64,000 bases of DNA, taken from positions 1-64,000 of IMG/VR virus record IMGVR_UViG_3300044859_002374; one strand, written 5' to 3'. Every line of letters starts with the position of its first letter. Position 1 is the stretch's first letter. The stretch is from a virus. Below, piece by piece: positions 26,951 through 36,096 of this stretch. Below the pieces are notes generated by a model, which was given only the letters and a program-made list of their open reading frames with translations, had not been told where the DNA came from and made no database searches. Made by a program: the position numbers and the translations under genes.

Positions 26951-26984
26951 AATATCTGATAAATTGCTTCAGATATTTTTTATT
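26951..26984 (+). terminator. Probable terminator before nrdB
   Basis: A perfect 9-base stem AATATCTGA/TCAGATATT with a 9-base loop, followed by TTTTTATT. The stem is AT-rich, so termination may be partial. It separates the sigma/SpoVS/deaminase operon from the reductase genes. Confidence 0.6.
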
Positions 26985-26994
26985 GTCAAAAATT

Positions 26995-27951
26995 ATGGAA
27001 AAGATACTAGAAGAGAATAAAAATAGGTTTGTTTTGTTTCCGTTACAGCATCATGATATTTGGGATTATTACAAGAAAGCTCAACAAGTTTTCTGGACAG
27101 CTGAGGAGATTGATTTATCCCAAGACTTGACAGATTGGGATAAATTGAATGAAGGTGAGAAACATTTTGTCAAGCATGTCTTAGCATTCTTTGCTGCATC
27201 TGATGGCATTGTAAATGAAAACTTAGCTGAAAATTTCGTTTCTGAAGTGCAGTACACAGAGGCTAAATTTTTCTATGGTTTCCAGATTATGATGGAAAAC
27301 ATCCACTCAGAAACCTATTCTCTTTTGATTGATACATATATCAAAGATAAAGAAGAACAGAATTATTTATTCAATGCAATTGATACCGTTCCAGCTGTTC
27401 AGAAGAAGGCAGAATGGGCACTTAAGTGGATTGGTTCTGAATCTTTTGTCGAGCGCCTTGTTGCCTTTGCTGCTGTTGAGGGAATTTTCTTCTCTGGATC
27501 TTTCTGTTCAATTTTCTGGCTAAAGAAGCGTGGGTTAATGCCAGGTTTATCTTTTTCCAATGAATTAATTTCCCGTGATGAAGGTTTGCATACAGATTTT
27601 GCTGTTCATCTATACAATAATCATGTTGAAAATAAATTATCAAAAGAGCGATTAATTGAGATTATCGATTCAGCTCTTGTTATTGAAAAAGAATTTATCA
27701 CAGAAGCATTGCCAGTGAGCTTGATTGGCATGAATTCAAATCTTATGAAGCAATATCTTGAATATGTTTCTGATAGACTACTGATGGATCTTGGTGTTGG
27801 CAAGATATACAATGCTGAGAACCCGTTTGACTTTATGCAAAATATTGCTATGGCTAATAAAACCAATTTCTTTGAGAAGAGAGTGGCTGACTATGTCAAA
27901 AGTGGTGTTGGTGAAGTTAAAGAACAAATCTCATTTGACGAGGATTTCTAA
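26995..27951 (+). CDS. nrdB: Ribonucleotide reductase class Ia, beta subunit
   Basis: About 318 residues from the ATG at 26995 (an in-frame TTG lies 12 bases upstream; no ribosome site is visible for either). It is a ferritin-like diiron protein: '[11 protein letters not shown]', '[21 protein letters not shown]' with the ExxH pair and a tyrosine at the expected radical position, and '[10 protein letters not shown]' with the second ExxH. It generates the radical used by NrdA to reduce ribonucleotides. It lies 2 bases upstream of nrdA and shares its terminator, giving a two-gene operon. Confidence 0.93.
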   Translation: MEKILEENKNRFVLFPLQHHDIWDYYKKAQQVFWTAEEIDLSQDLTDWDKLNEGEKHFVKHVLAFFAASDGIVNENLAENFVSEVQYTEAKFFYGFQIMMENIHSETYSLLIDTYIKDKEEQNYLFNAIDTVPAVQKKAEWALKWIGSESFVERLVAFAAVEGIFFSGSFCSIFWLKKRGLMPGLSFSNELISRDEGLHTDFAVHLYNNHVENKLSKERLIEIIDSALVIEKEFITEALPVSLIGMNSNLMKQYLEYVSDRLLMDLGVGKIYNAENPFDFMQNIAMANKTNFFEKRVADYVKSGVGEVKEQISFDEDF

Positions 27952-27953
27952 GT

Positions 27954-30386
27954 ATGGATATTTTAAAGCGCAATGGAACAAAAGAGCCACTTAAGCTTGA
28001 AAAAATTGGCTCCAGGATTAAGAAGCTAACTTATAGTTTGCACGATATGGTTGATCCAGATCTTGTCAGCACTAAGGTTGTATCTGGTCTTTATGATGGT
28101 GTAAGCAGCACAGAGCTTGATCAATTAAGTGCTGAGACTGCTGCTTCTATGATTACTACCCATCCTGATTATGGTAAGTTGGCTGCTCGTATTGCTATTA
28201 CTGCTCTGTACAAGGATGTAGAAAAAGATTTCTCCAGAGTTGCCACAAAGCTCTATGAATATATCAATCCTAAAACTGGCGAAAAGTCTGGAATGATATC
28301 TGATGAAGTATATTCAGTAATTCAAAACCATGCAAATGAACTTGATGCAATGATTGTGCATGATCGTGATTTCAATTTTGATTTCTTTGGATTCATGACA
28401 TTGAAAAAATCTTATTTGCTTAAAGTTGATGGTAAAGCAGCGGAAACTCCTCAGCATCTATACATGAGAGTTGCAGTTGGAATCTGGCGTGACAATTTAG
28501 AAATGGTTCAAAAGACTTACGATATGCTTTCACAAGGTCTTTTTACCCATGCCACTCCAACTCTTTTCAATGCTGGTACAAATCGACCTCAATTGTCATC
28601 TTGTTTTTTACTAGATGTCGATGATGATTCTATTCCAGGTATTTATAAGACATTATCTGACTGTGCCAAAATTTCTCAGTCAGCAGGCGGTATTGGCATC
28701 AACATTCATAAGATCCGCGCTAAAGGTAGTTATATCAAGGGCACCAACGGACATTCTAATGGAATTATCCCTATGCTTCGTGTCTTTAATGAGACAGCAA
28801 GATATGTTGATCAGGGTGGTGGCAAGCGTAAAGGATCCATTGCTGTTTATCTTGAGCCTTGGCATGGAGATGTTTATGACTTCTTAGATCTTCGCAAGAA
28901 TCAAGGTAAGGAAGAAATGAGAGCAAGAGATCTGTTCTTAGCTTTGTGGATACCTGACTTATTTATGCAAAGAGTTGAGCAGAATGGCAACTGGACATTA
29001 TTTTCACCAGAACAAGTGCCAGGTTTGATCGATGCTTACGATTCACCAGATAATAAAGCTTTCACAGTTTTGTATGAACAATATGAAGCTGAAGGTAAGG
29101 GTTTAAAGACTGTCAAGGCTCGTGAATTGTGGGAAAAGATTCTTGATTCACAGATTGAAACTGGCACTCCTTATATGCTTTACAAAGATGCATGTAATTA
29201 TAAGAGCAATCAAAAGAATCTTGGAACAATCAAGTCTTCAAATCTCTGTACTGAAATTATTGAATACACTGACAAGAATGAAACTGCTGTATGTAATCTT
29301 GCCTCTATTGCTTTGCCTAAATATGTCTTAATTCCATCAGGTAAAGTAAGAGAGAAGGATAAAAAGCTTCGCAAGTTTGACTTTAGAGCTTTGTTTGATG
29401 TTACTTATCAGGCTACTGTCAATCTCAATCAAGTAATTGATATCAACTATTATCCAACAGAAGAGACATCAAATTCTAACTTCAAACATCGTCCTATCGG
29501 ATTAGGTGTTCAAGGTTTAGCAGACACTTTTGCTATTATGGGTATTGCTTTTGATTCAGATGAATCCCGTAAATTAAACAAAGATATTTTTGAGACTATT
29601 TATTTTGCAGCATTGACAGCTTCAAATGATTTAGCAAAGAAATACGGGTCTTATTCTTCATTCGAAGGATCCCCAGCGTCTCAAGGGTTATTGCAATATG
29701 ATCTTTGGGGATTAACTGAGAATGATCTTTCAGGTATGTGGAATTTTTCAGCACTTAAAGAAGAAATTAAGACACACGGTTTGAGAAACTCTTTGTTAGT
29801 TGCTCCTATGCCTACTGCTTCTACTGCTCAAATTCTTGGGAACAATGAATGTTTTGAACCATTCACTGCAAACATTTACAAGAGAAATACACTTTCCGGT
29901 GAATATGCAATTATCAATAAGCATTTGGTTGAAGATCTTGTCAATCTTGGGATATGGAGTGACAATATCAGAATGAAGCTTATTATCGACAATGGCTCTG
30001 TTCAAAATATTGATGAAATTCCAGCAGATATCAAAGAAGTATATAAGACTGTTTGGGAGATTAAAGGCAAGTCAATTCTTGAAATGGCTAGGGATCGTAA
30101 TTATTTTATTGATCAGTCTCAGTCATTGAATATGTTTATGGCTGAACCCACTGTATCCAAGCTTTCATCTGCTCATTTTTATGGATGGAAAATTGGTTTG
30201 AAGACAGGTATGTATTATCTTAGAACTAAACCAAAGGCTCAAGCTCTAAAGGGATTGGGAATTGATGTTTCTTCCATTCAACAAACTGAAAAGAAGATTG
30301 AAATAGAAATCAAGCCTATGGAAGAAGAGGTAGATGCTCCTCAATGTAGGTTAGATAATCCAGATTGTGAAGCCTGCGGGTCATAA
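27954..30386 (+). CDS. nrdA: Ribonucleotide reductase class Ia, alpha subunit
   Basis: The protein has 810 residues. It has an N-terminal ATP-cone (about 1-90), then the catalytic barrel: 'QLSSCFLLD' (first redox Cys), 'NLCTEIIEYTDKNETAVCNLASIALP' (active-site Asn, Cys, Glu and the second redox Cys), 'PMPTASTAQILGNNECFEPF', and a C-terminal CxxC ('CEACGS') that regenerates the active site. The ATP-cone suggests retained dATP feedback. It makes dNDPs for phage replication with NrdB. GAGGA lies 9 bases before the ATG. A strong terminator follows. Confidence 0.95.
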   Translation: MDILKRNGTKEPLKLEKIGSRIKKLTYSLHDMVDPDLVSTKVVSGLYDGVSSTELDQLSAETAASMITTHPDYGKLAARIAITALYKDVEKDFSRVATKLYEYINPKTGEKSGMISDEVYSVIQNHANELDAMIVHDRDFNFDFFGFMTLKKSYLLKVDGKAAETPQHLYMRVAVGIWRDNLEMVQKTYDMLSQGLFTHATPTLFNAGTNRPQLSSCFLLDVDDDSIPGIYKTLSDCAKISQSAGGIGINIHKIRAKGSYIKGTNGHSNGIIPMLRVFNETARYVDQGGGKRKGSIAVYLEPWHGDVYDFLDLRKNQGKEEMRARDLFLALWIPDLFMQRVEQNGNWTLFSPEQVPGLIDAYDSPDNKAFTVLYEQYEAEGKGLKTVKARELWEKILDSQIETGTPYMLYKDACNYKSNQKNLGTIKSSNLCTEIIEYTDKNETAVCNLASIALPKYVLIPSGKVREKDKKLRKFDFRALFDVTYQATVNLNQVIDINYYPTEETSNSNFKHRPIGLGVQGLADTFAIMGIAFDSDESRKLNKDIFETIYFAALTASNDLAKKYGSYSSFEGSPASQGLLQYDLWGLTENDLSGMWNFSALKEEIKTHGLRNSLLVAPMPTASTAQILGNNECFEPFTANIYKRNTLSGEYAIINKHLVEDLVNLGIWSDNIRMKLIIDNGSVQNIDEIPADIKEVYKTVWEIKGKSILEMARDRNYFIDQSQSLNMFMAEPTVSKLSSAHFYGWKIGLKTGMYYLRTKPKAQALKGLGIDVSSIQQTEKKIEIEIKPMEEEVDAPQCRLDNPDCEACGS

Positions 30387-30389
30387 ATA

Positions 30390-30419
30390 AAAAAGAGGGG
30401 AGAGATCCCCTCTTTTTTT
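30390..30419 (+). terminator. Rho-independent terminator after nrdA
   Basis: An 11-base stem AAAAAGAGGGG/CCCCTCTTTTT with a 6-base loop and an extended T run, ending just where the next promoter starts. Confidence 0.9.
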
Positions 30420-30448
30420 ATGACATTAGATTTATTTTGTGGTAAAAT
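30420..30448 (+). promoter_or_regulatory. Promoter giving a leaderless mRNA for the gene at 30455
   Basis: ATGACA (30420-30425), 17 bases, TAAAAT (30443-30448) preceded by TGG (extended -10), then six bases and the ATG at 30455. There is no ribosome site. Confidence 0.55.
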
Positions 30449-30454
30449 CGTTTT

Positions 30455-30772
30455 ATGGGAAAACCAGTAGTTAGAGAAGTAAAGATTTTAGATGCAGTCT
30501 TAAAAGAAGAAGAAGGCACTGAAGATGAACCAAAAGTTGTTCAATACATTTGGTTACAATTGCAAGATGTCAAATCAGATGTTACATTAACGAGTACATT
30601 ATCTTTGGATGATGTCAAAGAACTTACAGGGATGGATCGACATTTAGCTGGAAGAGAATTGATTAATTTCACAATAGCTCTAAAATCTAGAGAAGCTCCA
30701 TTATCTTTGATATTCAATCCAGATGATAGAGAAATAACTGCAGATATGATTAAGAATGTGGAAGGTATTTAA
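30455..30772 (+). CDS. Small acidic protein of unknown function upstream of dUTPase
   Basis: The protein has 105 residues of mixed alpha/beta character ('KVVQYIWLQLQDVKSDVTLTSTLSLDDVKEL'). The ATG is 6 bases behind a -10 element with no ribosome site. Its stop abuts the dUTPase ATG, so they share an mRNA. No family is recognised; position suggests nucleotide metabolism or replication. Confidence 0.65.
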   Translation: MGKPVVREVKILDAVLKEEEGTEDEPKVVQYIWLQLQDVKSDVTLTSTLSLDDVKELTGMDRHLAGRELINFTIALKSREAPLSLIFNPDDREITADMIKNVEGI

Positions 30773-31291
30773 ATGGCTACATCAGGAAGTGGACAAGTTT
30801 TAGTAACAAATGCTAATATTAAACGTGCAACAGTTGAGATTAAGGCTTTTCGTGAAGAAGCTATAATTCCAAAGAAAGCAACTGAAGGCGCTGCTGGATA
30901 TGACTTATGTGCATGTATTCCAAATTACACCAATGGGATGATGATTCACCCTGGAAACTCATTGATTGTTCCTACAGGGTTAAATGTTAACATTCCTGAA
31001 GGATACGAAATTCAAATTAGACCTCGTTCTGGATTGGCTGCAAAGCATGGCATCACAGTTCTAAATACTCCAGGAACAATTGACTGTGATTATTCAGGAG
31101 ATGGTGAAGATTTTGAATTGAAAGTTATTCTTTTTAATCACAATCGCATGCCTTTTGCTATCAATCATGGTGATCGTATTGCACAAATGGTTGTAGCCAA
31201 GCTTGCAGAACATGATTTAGTTGTAGTAGAAGAATTTAGTCAAACAGCAAACAAGTCTCGAACGGGTGGATTGGGAAGTACCGGAAAGTAA
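30773..31291 (+). CDS. dut: dUTP diphosphatase (trimeric dUTPase)
   Basis: The protein has 172 residues. The five dUTPase motifs are visible: 'GAAGYDL' (motif 1), 'IRPRSGLAAKHGI' (2), 'NTPGTIDCDYSGD' (3, with the catalytic Asp), 'GDRIAQMVV' (4) and a C-terminal 'SRTGGLGSTGK' (5, flexible arm). It hydrolyses dUTP to dUMP, keeping uracil out of phage DNA and feeding dTMP synthesis. About 20 extra residues precede the core. A GAAGG ribosome site lies upstream and it shares an operon with the small gene at 30455. Confidence 0.95.
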   Translation: MATSGSGQVLVTNANIKRATVEIKAFREEAIIPKKATEGAAGYDLCACIPNYTNGMMIHPGNSLIVPTGLNVNIPEGYEIQIRPRSGLAAKHGITVLNTPGTIDCDYSGDGEDFELKVILFNHNRMPFAINHGDRIAQMVVAKLAEHDLVVVEEFSQTANKSRTGGLGSTGK

Positions 31292-31311
31292 TGTACTCTG
31301 AGGTAAATAAA

Positions 31312-31644
31312 ATGTATTCAGAATTTAAAAAGTTTGTCAATCTTATTGGTCATGACATTACAATCTCAGGTTATGGAACTTTGACAAGAGCAGAAAATCC
31401 GTGTCGAGTGATAACAAAACAAAGAGTTATTGGTAAGGTAGCTGATATTCCAATTGTAGAAACCCAATTTGAATCTATTGAGAATCTTCCTGAACCAGAA
31501 AATGGTGTATATTACATTGTAAACAGAATATCAATGGATTTTATTCCTTTTGATAGAGAAGATGTATTATGTGTAGACACTGGTCCATCTGCTGTAAGAG
31601 ATGAAGATGGTCAAGTTGTTGCAGTCACTCAACTAAGCTTCTAA
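31312..31644 (+). CDS. Conserved phage-type protein of unknown function
   Basis: About 110 residues from ATG 31312, preferred over ATG 31291 because GAGG lies 8 bases upstream. The layout ('FVNLIGHDITISGYG', 'IPIVETQFESIENLPEPENGVYYIVNRI', 'REDVLCVDTGPSAVRDEDGQVVAVTQL') matches a widespread unnamed family of phages and Gram-positive bacteria that usually begins 'VNLTPH'. The function of that family is not known to me. It lies right after dUTPase and ends at a terminator. Confidence 0.7.
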   Translation: MYSEFKKFVNLIGHDITISGYGTLTRAENPCRVITKQRVIGKVADIPIVETQFESIENLPEPENGVYYIVNRISMDFIPFDREDVLCVDTGPSAVRDEDGQVVAVTQLSF

Positions 31645-31651
31645 AAGTTTT

Positions 31652-31680
31652 AAACCCATCGAAATCGATGGGTTTATTTT
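31652..31680 (+). terminator. Rho-independent terminator after dut operon
   Basis: A perfect 10-base stem AAACCCATCG/CGATGGGTTT with an AAAT loop, followed by ATTTTTT. Confidence 0.88.
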
Positions 31681-31697
31681 TTATGGTAATATAAAAC

Positions 31698-32180
31698 GTG
31701 GAAACTGAATATACCGAATCTTTAGAAAATAAAAGTTTAGCAGAAAGATTACAAGAGAGATATCACCCATTTATTGGATATGTGGATCTCTCTAAAATTT
31801 ATTTTGCTGAAATGATAGGTTATGAACCTAAAAATGCCAAGCCATATGTCATGAGTGGAGTAACCCAAGGTTGGGTAAGGCAAGTATTAAATACTAATCC
31901 AGAAACACGAGGCAAAGATTACTGCTTTGCTGTATGGCAAGAAAAATGGTCCCTGCTGGAAGATACTAAAAAACAATGGATTATTTTCAAAGCAATTTAC
32001 TCTGTTAGTCCTCAAGGTGATGGTAAAATAAGAAACTTTGATGTAATGGATTATGGATTCATAGTGGAATATTTTGTTCATATGGGCATGGGACCTTATT
32101 GGGAAATAAAAGAAGGTTTGCCTGATTTACTTAAATCTCCAGATCCATTACCATTAATTATTCCTATGGAAGATGACTAA
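31698..32180 (+). CDS. Phage metallopeptidase-like protein with metal site lost
   Basis: The protein has 160 residues, GTG start 5 bases after a TGG-TAATAT extended -10, so probably leaderless. Residues about 70-130 resemble the putative phage metallopeptidase domain, where 'W..F HELLH.S..G...HDV.DF' is usual; here the line reads 'WIIFKAIYSVSPQGDGKIRNFDVMDYG'. Thus Lys98, Ala99 and Ser102 stand where His, Glu and His are expected, and Phe114 where the third His would be. If the family call is right it is a non-catalytic derivative, perhaps a binding protein. It overlaps the DnaX start by one base. The family call is moderate. Confidence 0.6.
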   Translation: METEYTESLENKSLAERLQERYHPFIGYVDLSKIYFAEMIGYEPKNAKPYVMSGVTQGWVRQVLNTNPETRGKDYCFAVWQEKWSLLEDTKKQWIIFKAIYSVSPQGDGKIRNFDVMDYGFIVEYFVHMGMGPYWEIKEGLPDLLKSPDPLPLIIPMEDD

Positions 32181-33238
32181 TGAGTTTATATAATAAATAT
32201 CGACCGCAAAACTTTAATGAGATTTTGGGAAGTAAATCTTCTGAAATACTAGAGCAACAAATTGCATTGGGTAAAACTACTCATTCTTATATTCTTTCAG
32301 GTCCTCCAGGTACAGGAAAGACAACTCTAGCTCGTGTCGCAGCAAAGAAGATGAATTGCACTTCAGGCAATGAGAGTTGTGAATGTGATTCTTGTAAATC
32401 TGTAGCAAATGATTCTCATCCTGATGTATATGAAATTAATTGTGCTGTAAATAATGGTGTTGATCATATACGGGAAAATATTATTCAACTTGCGCGGTTG
32501 TCTCCGATGTACAAGTATAAGATTTTCATTTTAGATGAATGTCACATGCTTACCACTCAAGCTCAAACTTCATTAATTAAGATTACAGAAGAACCTCCAC
32601 CTTTTGTGAAATTTTTCTTTTGCACAACTGAACCAAGCAAAATACTAAGAGCAATCGTTACTAGGTCTCAAATATTTCCAATGAGAAAGCTTTCAAATGT
32701 AAATCTAAGAGACATTATGATTGGTGTTTGCACAAATGAAAGTTTCAAATATGATATTGAGGCACTAAATTTGATTGCCGTTCAAGCAGATGGAAGTGCT
32801 AGAACAGCTCTTTCTATTTTAGATCAGGCATCTTTGCAAGAAATATCTGAAGAAAATATTAGAGAACTTCTTGTCATGTCTCCAAAACAACTATCATTTG
32901 ATTTAGTTTATTCAATTCTTAATTGTGATCGAAGCGAATCATTTAGAATTATTTCTACTGCACATCAAGAGGGGAGAAGCTTGGGTTCTTTGATATTAGA
33001 TTCATCCCATATCTTAATGGAAGCATTTAAGTATAGATTGGTAAGAATGAAGAAGGTAGACAAGGATGTTGAGATTGAAAATATAAGCAAATCTGTTCCT
33101 AGTACTTATTTAGTTGAGTTAACGGAACAGTTGTATAACATATCTTGTAATATAAGGCAAACTGTTTCTGAGGATATCGTAGCAATTACCGGAATTCTCA
33201 AAGTAATCGACTGGTACGCGAAAAAAAATTCTGCGTAA
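32180..33238 (+). CDS. dnaX: Clamp loader ATPase, DnaX (gamma/tau) type
   Basis: The protein has 352 residues. It starts 'MSLYNKYRPQNFNEILG' as in DnaX, with Walker A GPPGTGKT (41-48), a zinc module (Cys60, Cys67, Cys69, Cys72), Walker B 'IFILDECHML' and the sensor and Arg-finger region ('CTTEPSKILRAIVTRSQIF'). The length corresponds to the gamma form; no long tau C-terminus is present. It opens the sliding clamp and loads it on primed DNA. Clamp and a delta-like subunit are encoded 2-4 kb downstream. No delta-prime gene is seen, so either DnaX serves that role or the host supplies it. Confidence 0.92.
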   Translation: MSLYNKYRPQNFNEILGSKSSEILEQQIALGKTTHSYILSGPPGTGKTTLARVAAKKMNCTSGNESCECDSCKSVANDSHPDVYEINCAVNNGVDHIRENIIQLARLSPMYKYKIFILDECHMLTTQAQTSLIKITEEPPPFVKFFFCTTEPSKILRAIVTRSQIFPMRKLSNVNLRDIMIGVCTNESFKYDIEALNLIAVQADGSARTALSILDQASLQEISEENIRELLVMSPKQLSFDLVYSILNCDRSESFRIISTAHQEGRSLGSLILDSSHILMEAFKYRLVRMKKVDKDVEIENISKSVPSTYLVELTEQLYNISCNIRQTVSEDIVAITGILKVIDWYAKKNSA

Positions 33239-33275
33239 ATAGTATTGTAAAAAGTAAAGTGCCTTCGGGAAAAAA

Positions 33276-33947
33276 ATGGCAACCGAAGACCCAAGAATAG
33301 TAGACATCGTTAGAAAAGCTAAAAGAGGAGAAAGTAAATCTTTTAATTACCTCTTGAAAATGGTTGAGCCTGATCTTAAAAAAATCTGCAACCATTACTT
33401 TATAGTAGGTGCTGATAGAGAAGACGTAATGCAAGAATTGCGGTTGGGAGTTTACAAAGCTGTTAATTCCTATGATCCAACCAAAGATACAACTTTTAAA
33501 AACTTTTGTGTCAATCTAGTCTGTAAACGTCATTTAGCAACAGCAATCGCAAGTGCTAAAAGAATGAAAAATTCAGTGTTGAATGATTCTATTTCTTTAG
33601 ATGCACCTATTATTTTAGGTGACGATGGAAATCTCCAAACTTTGGCTGATTTTATTCCTGAAAAGAAAAATCCATATGATGAATCTCCTGAGTGCGATTT
33701 AGTTCTTGATATTATTGGAAGAGAAGAATATGATTTAACTTCCAAGAAACTAATTGATAAACTAACTCCTTTAGAAGCTGAAATTTTCAATGAATATGGA
33801 ATGAATTCATCTTACAAAGAAATTTCAAATTCATTAAATGTTCCTCCCAAATGTGTTGATAATGCTCTTACTAGAATTCGTAAAAAAGCTAATGAAGTGT
33901 ACACTCAATACAAAAAGGATGAGAACGATTCACTGAACAAAAAATAA
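33276..33947 (+). CDS. Sigma-70 family factor, SigH-like
   Basis: The protein has 223 residues. Region 2 is clear and close to the SigH/Spo0H pattern: 'AKRGESKSFNYLLKMVEPDLKKICNHYFIVGADREDVMQELRLGVYKAVNSYDP', then 'TFKNFCVNLVCKRHLATAIASAKRMKN' and 'SISLDAP'. Region 4 is the helix-turn-helix at about 160-210 ('LTPLEAEIFNEYGMNSSYKEISNSLNV', 'KCVDNALTRIRKK'). It would redirect host RNA polymerase to phage promoters, probably of middle or late genes. It lies 37 bases after dnaX and upstream of a promoter that serves the purA-like operon. Confidence 0.85.
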   Translation: MATEDPRIVDIVRKAKRGESKSFNYLLKMVEPDLKKICNHYFIVGADREDVMQELRLGVYKAVNSYDPTKDTTFKNFCVNLVCKRHLATAIASAKRMKNSVLNDSISLDAPIILGDDGNLQTLADFIPEKKNPYDESPECDLVLDIIGREEYDLTSKKLIDKLTPLEAEIFNEYGMNSSYKEISNSLNVPPKCVDNALTRIRKKANEVYTQYKKDENDSLNKK

Positions 33948-33956
33948 ATACAACTC

Positions 33957-33985
33957 TTGCTAACATCTCTGCTATGAAGTAGAAT
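33957..33985 (+). promoter_or_regulatory. Promoter giving a leaderless purA-like mRNA
   Basis: TTGCTA (33957-33962), 17 bases, TAGAAT (33980-33985), then GTGCGT and the ATG at 33992. The -35 hexamer, spacing and six-base gap equal those of the primase promoter at 22064. Confidence 0.65.
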
Positions 33986-33991
33986 GTGCGT

Positions 33992-34987
33992 ATGGAAACT
34001 TCAATTGTTGATGTAGTTATCGGTATGCAGTATGGGGATGAAGGCAAAGGAAAAATAGCCAATCAAATGGCTTTATCTGGTGAATATGACTACGTTATCC
34101 GTTTCAATGGAGGCGGAAATGCGGGTCATACAATTTACCTCAATGGAGAGAAAATTGTTACGCATCTTGTTCCTTGTGGTATTCTGCATGGTATTCCTAG
34201 TGTCATCGGTAATGGTTGTGTTATCAATACGCAAAAATTATTTGACGAACTTGGGTATCTTAAAGGATTTGGGTTTGACACATCAATCCTTAAAATAGCA
34301 GAAAACGCACATATAATTACCCAAGAACACATTGACGAAGATTCCAAAGACACAAAAATTGGAACAACTCGCACTGGAAACGGACCTTGTTACAGAGACA
34401 AGTATGCCCGTACTGGAATTCGTGCCAAAGATGTTCCTGAATTAGAACCATATCTTGTTGATATGCACAGTTTGATTTATTCTTCCCCAAAGAAATTTTT
34501 AGCTGAAGGAGCTCAAGGTTATTGGCTTGATGTTGACTTTGGCGATTATCCTTATGTCACATCGTCAAATACAGGAGTAGGAGCAGTATTAAATAATGGT
34601 TTCAATTTTAAGCAAGTTCGGAATGTTGTCGGGGTTATCAAATGTTATTCTACCTATGTTGGAGCTAAAGGATACCAAAAACACGACGAGCGATTTGAAA
34701 AACTGCGTGAGGTTGGTCAAGAATATGGAGCCACTACTGGTAGACCAAGACAAATAGATTGGCTAAATGTTGATGAAGTAAATACTGCTTGCCAAATGAA
34801 TGGAATCACTAAATTAATTGTAAACAAAATGGATGTTTTAGCTCAGATTGAAAATGGCTGGGACTGGTATCAAGATGGTAAATTACATTTTGTTGATGAT
34901 GAAGGTTCATTTATGCTTTGTCTTATGAATCAGATTACGAAATATAATCCAGGTATTGAAATTGAATTCCAGGGGCAGTTACATTGA
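33992..34987 (+). CDS. Adenylosuccinate synthetase family protein (PurA or PurZ0-like)
   Basis: The protein has 331 residues from the ATG at 33992; an in-frame GTG lies 6 bases upstream. Motifs are 'GMQYGDEGKGK' (P-loop with Asp16), 'NAGHT' (His46), 'GTTRTGNGPCYRDKYARTGIR', 'EGAQGYWLDVDFGDYPYVTSSNT', 'GATTGRPRQIDWLN' (aspartate loop) and 'NKMD' (278-281, typical of GTP binding). The short length matches archaeal PurA and phage PurZ rather than bacterial PurA (about 430). Canonical PurZ, which makes the precursor of 2-aminoadenine, is reported to lack the P-loop Asp; here it is kept, so the product may be adenylosuccinate, or succino-dGMP if it is of the GTP-using PurZ0 type. It lies in an operon with clamp and clamp-loader genes. 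Confidence 0.88.
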   Translation: METSIVDVVIGMQYGDEGKGKIANQMALSGEYDYVIRFNGGGNAGHTIYLNGEKIVTHLVPCGILHGIPSVIGNGCVINTQKLFDELGYLKGFGFDTSILKIAENAHIITQEHIDEDSKDTKIGTTRTGNGPCYRDKYARTGIRAKDVPELEPYLVDMHSLIYSSPKKFLAEGAQGYWLDVDFGDYPYVTSSNTGVGAVLNNGFNFKQVRNVVGVIKCYSTYVGAKGYQKHDERFEKLREVGQEYGATTGRPRQIDWLNVDEVNTACQMNGITKLIVNKMDVLAQIENGWDWYQDGKLHFVDDEGSFMLCLMNQITKYNPGIEIEFQGQLH

Positions 34988-36096
34988 AATTTAAACTTAA
35001 AAAGTCTGAGCACTTAGAGAAGTTTCAGTTATTCAATAAAATTGATAAACTGAAATTATCAACTCGTGAAAATAAGAGTATCAATGGCGATAGTCTTATT
35101 TTTCATGCACATGACAATAAGTTGTTCATATACCTAAGTACTGGTGTTTCTGCAGCATATACTTACCTATGTGATTTTGATGATGATTTTATTGATTTTG
35201 CTATAGATTGTAATATTTTTACAAATGCATTTACGAACTTTCCAACTGATGAAATTCAATTCGCATTCGTTGAGTCAGACAATCAATTGGTTTTTGGAAA
35301 CAAAAAAACCAGAGTATCGTTAAAAACATCAAAAGCAGACAGCCTTGAAAATAAAATATCTAATGAATTTTTTATAAATGATAATATTGATTTCGTAAAA
35401 TATGACTCAACTAGTTTTCATAATGCTATCAAGTTTACATCATTTTCATGTGCTCCAGATTTTGAAGAGCACCCATATTCATCTATAATGTTCTTTATTT
35501 CTGAAAATAAGTTCAACGCTCAATCTTCAGATAAGCACAGAATTTCTGTTTATGGCAAAAAATATGAAAATGAACAGTCCTTCTTACTAAGTAAAAATCA
35601 AGCTGAGTTGTCATTAAACTTTGTTGACAGTAATTCAAAATTTTCAATACATAAAAACAAACTAATTATCCGTAATAATGGTAATTATTTTTGCACCAAT
35701 CTTGAAGTAAACTCATACCAAAGTGTTCATAATGGATTCAAGAGATTTTTTGATTCAAAATATATCACAACAATAGATGTATCTAAAAGTGAATTTCTAA
35801 AATCTTTGAAGTTCATAAACAATATTTCAGGTTCTCACTTGTTTAATTTATCAACTAAAAATAAAGAAATTATCTTAACAAGTTCAGGTGATATTTCTGG
35901 TGGTGCAGCAGACAAGATTACTTTTGATGAAGAATTAGAAGATTTGAATGTTTCTTATCTTACAAATCATTTTATGAAAATATTGGAAGTCATAAATCAA
36001 GAAAATATAAGTGCTAAATTTTATGATTTCAATTCATATACAATATGTATTTTGCAATCAGATAATTTCAATCATATAATGTTCCCAATGGAGTAG
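34984..36096 (+). CDS. DNA polymerase III beta sliding clamp (DnaN-like)
   Basis: The protein has 370 residues, TTG start overlapping the PurA-like stop, with an AGGGG ribosome site upstream. The length and three-domain rhythm of beta strands fit DnaN. A 'SSDKHRISVYG' segment near residue 180 matches the conserved 'ATDGHRLA' of domain 2, and the C-terminus 'NFNHIMFPME' matches the usual end '...YLIMPMRL'. Overall identity to cellular clamps looks low. As a dimeric ring it would tether the phage DnaE-type polymerase. Co-location with DnaX and a delta-like subunit supports the call. Confidence 0.75.
   Translation: MKFKLKKSEHLEKFQLFNKIDKLKLSTRENKSINGDSLIFHAHDNKLFIYLSTGVSAAYTYLCDFDDDFIDFAIDCNIFTNAFTNFPTDEIQFAFVESDNQLVFGNKKTRVSLKTSKADSLENKISNEFFINDNIDFVKYDSTSFHNAIKFTSFSCAPDFEEHPYSSIMFFISENKFNAQSSDKHRISVYGKKYENEQSFLLSKNQAELSLNFVDSNSKFSIHKNKLIIRNNGNYFCTNLEVNSYQSVHNGFKRFFDSKYITTIDVSKSEFLKSLKFINNISGSHLFNLSTKNKEIILTSSGDISGGAADKITFDEELEDLNVSYLTNHFMKILEVINQENISAKFYDFNSYTICILQSDNFNHIMFPME

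Noticed and set aside
33992-34987. Canonical PurZ (firm claim of a Z genome)
   Set aside because: The P-loop Asp is kept and the GTP-type NKMD is present, and no DatZ, MazZ or DpoZ partner is seen in the window.
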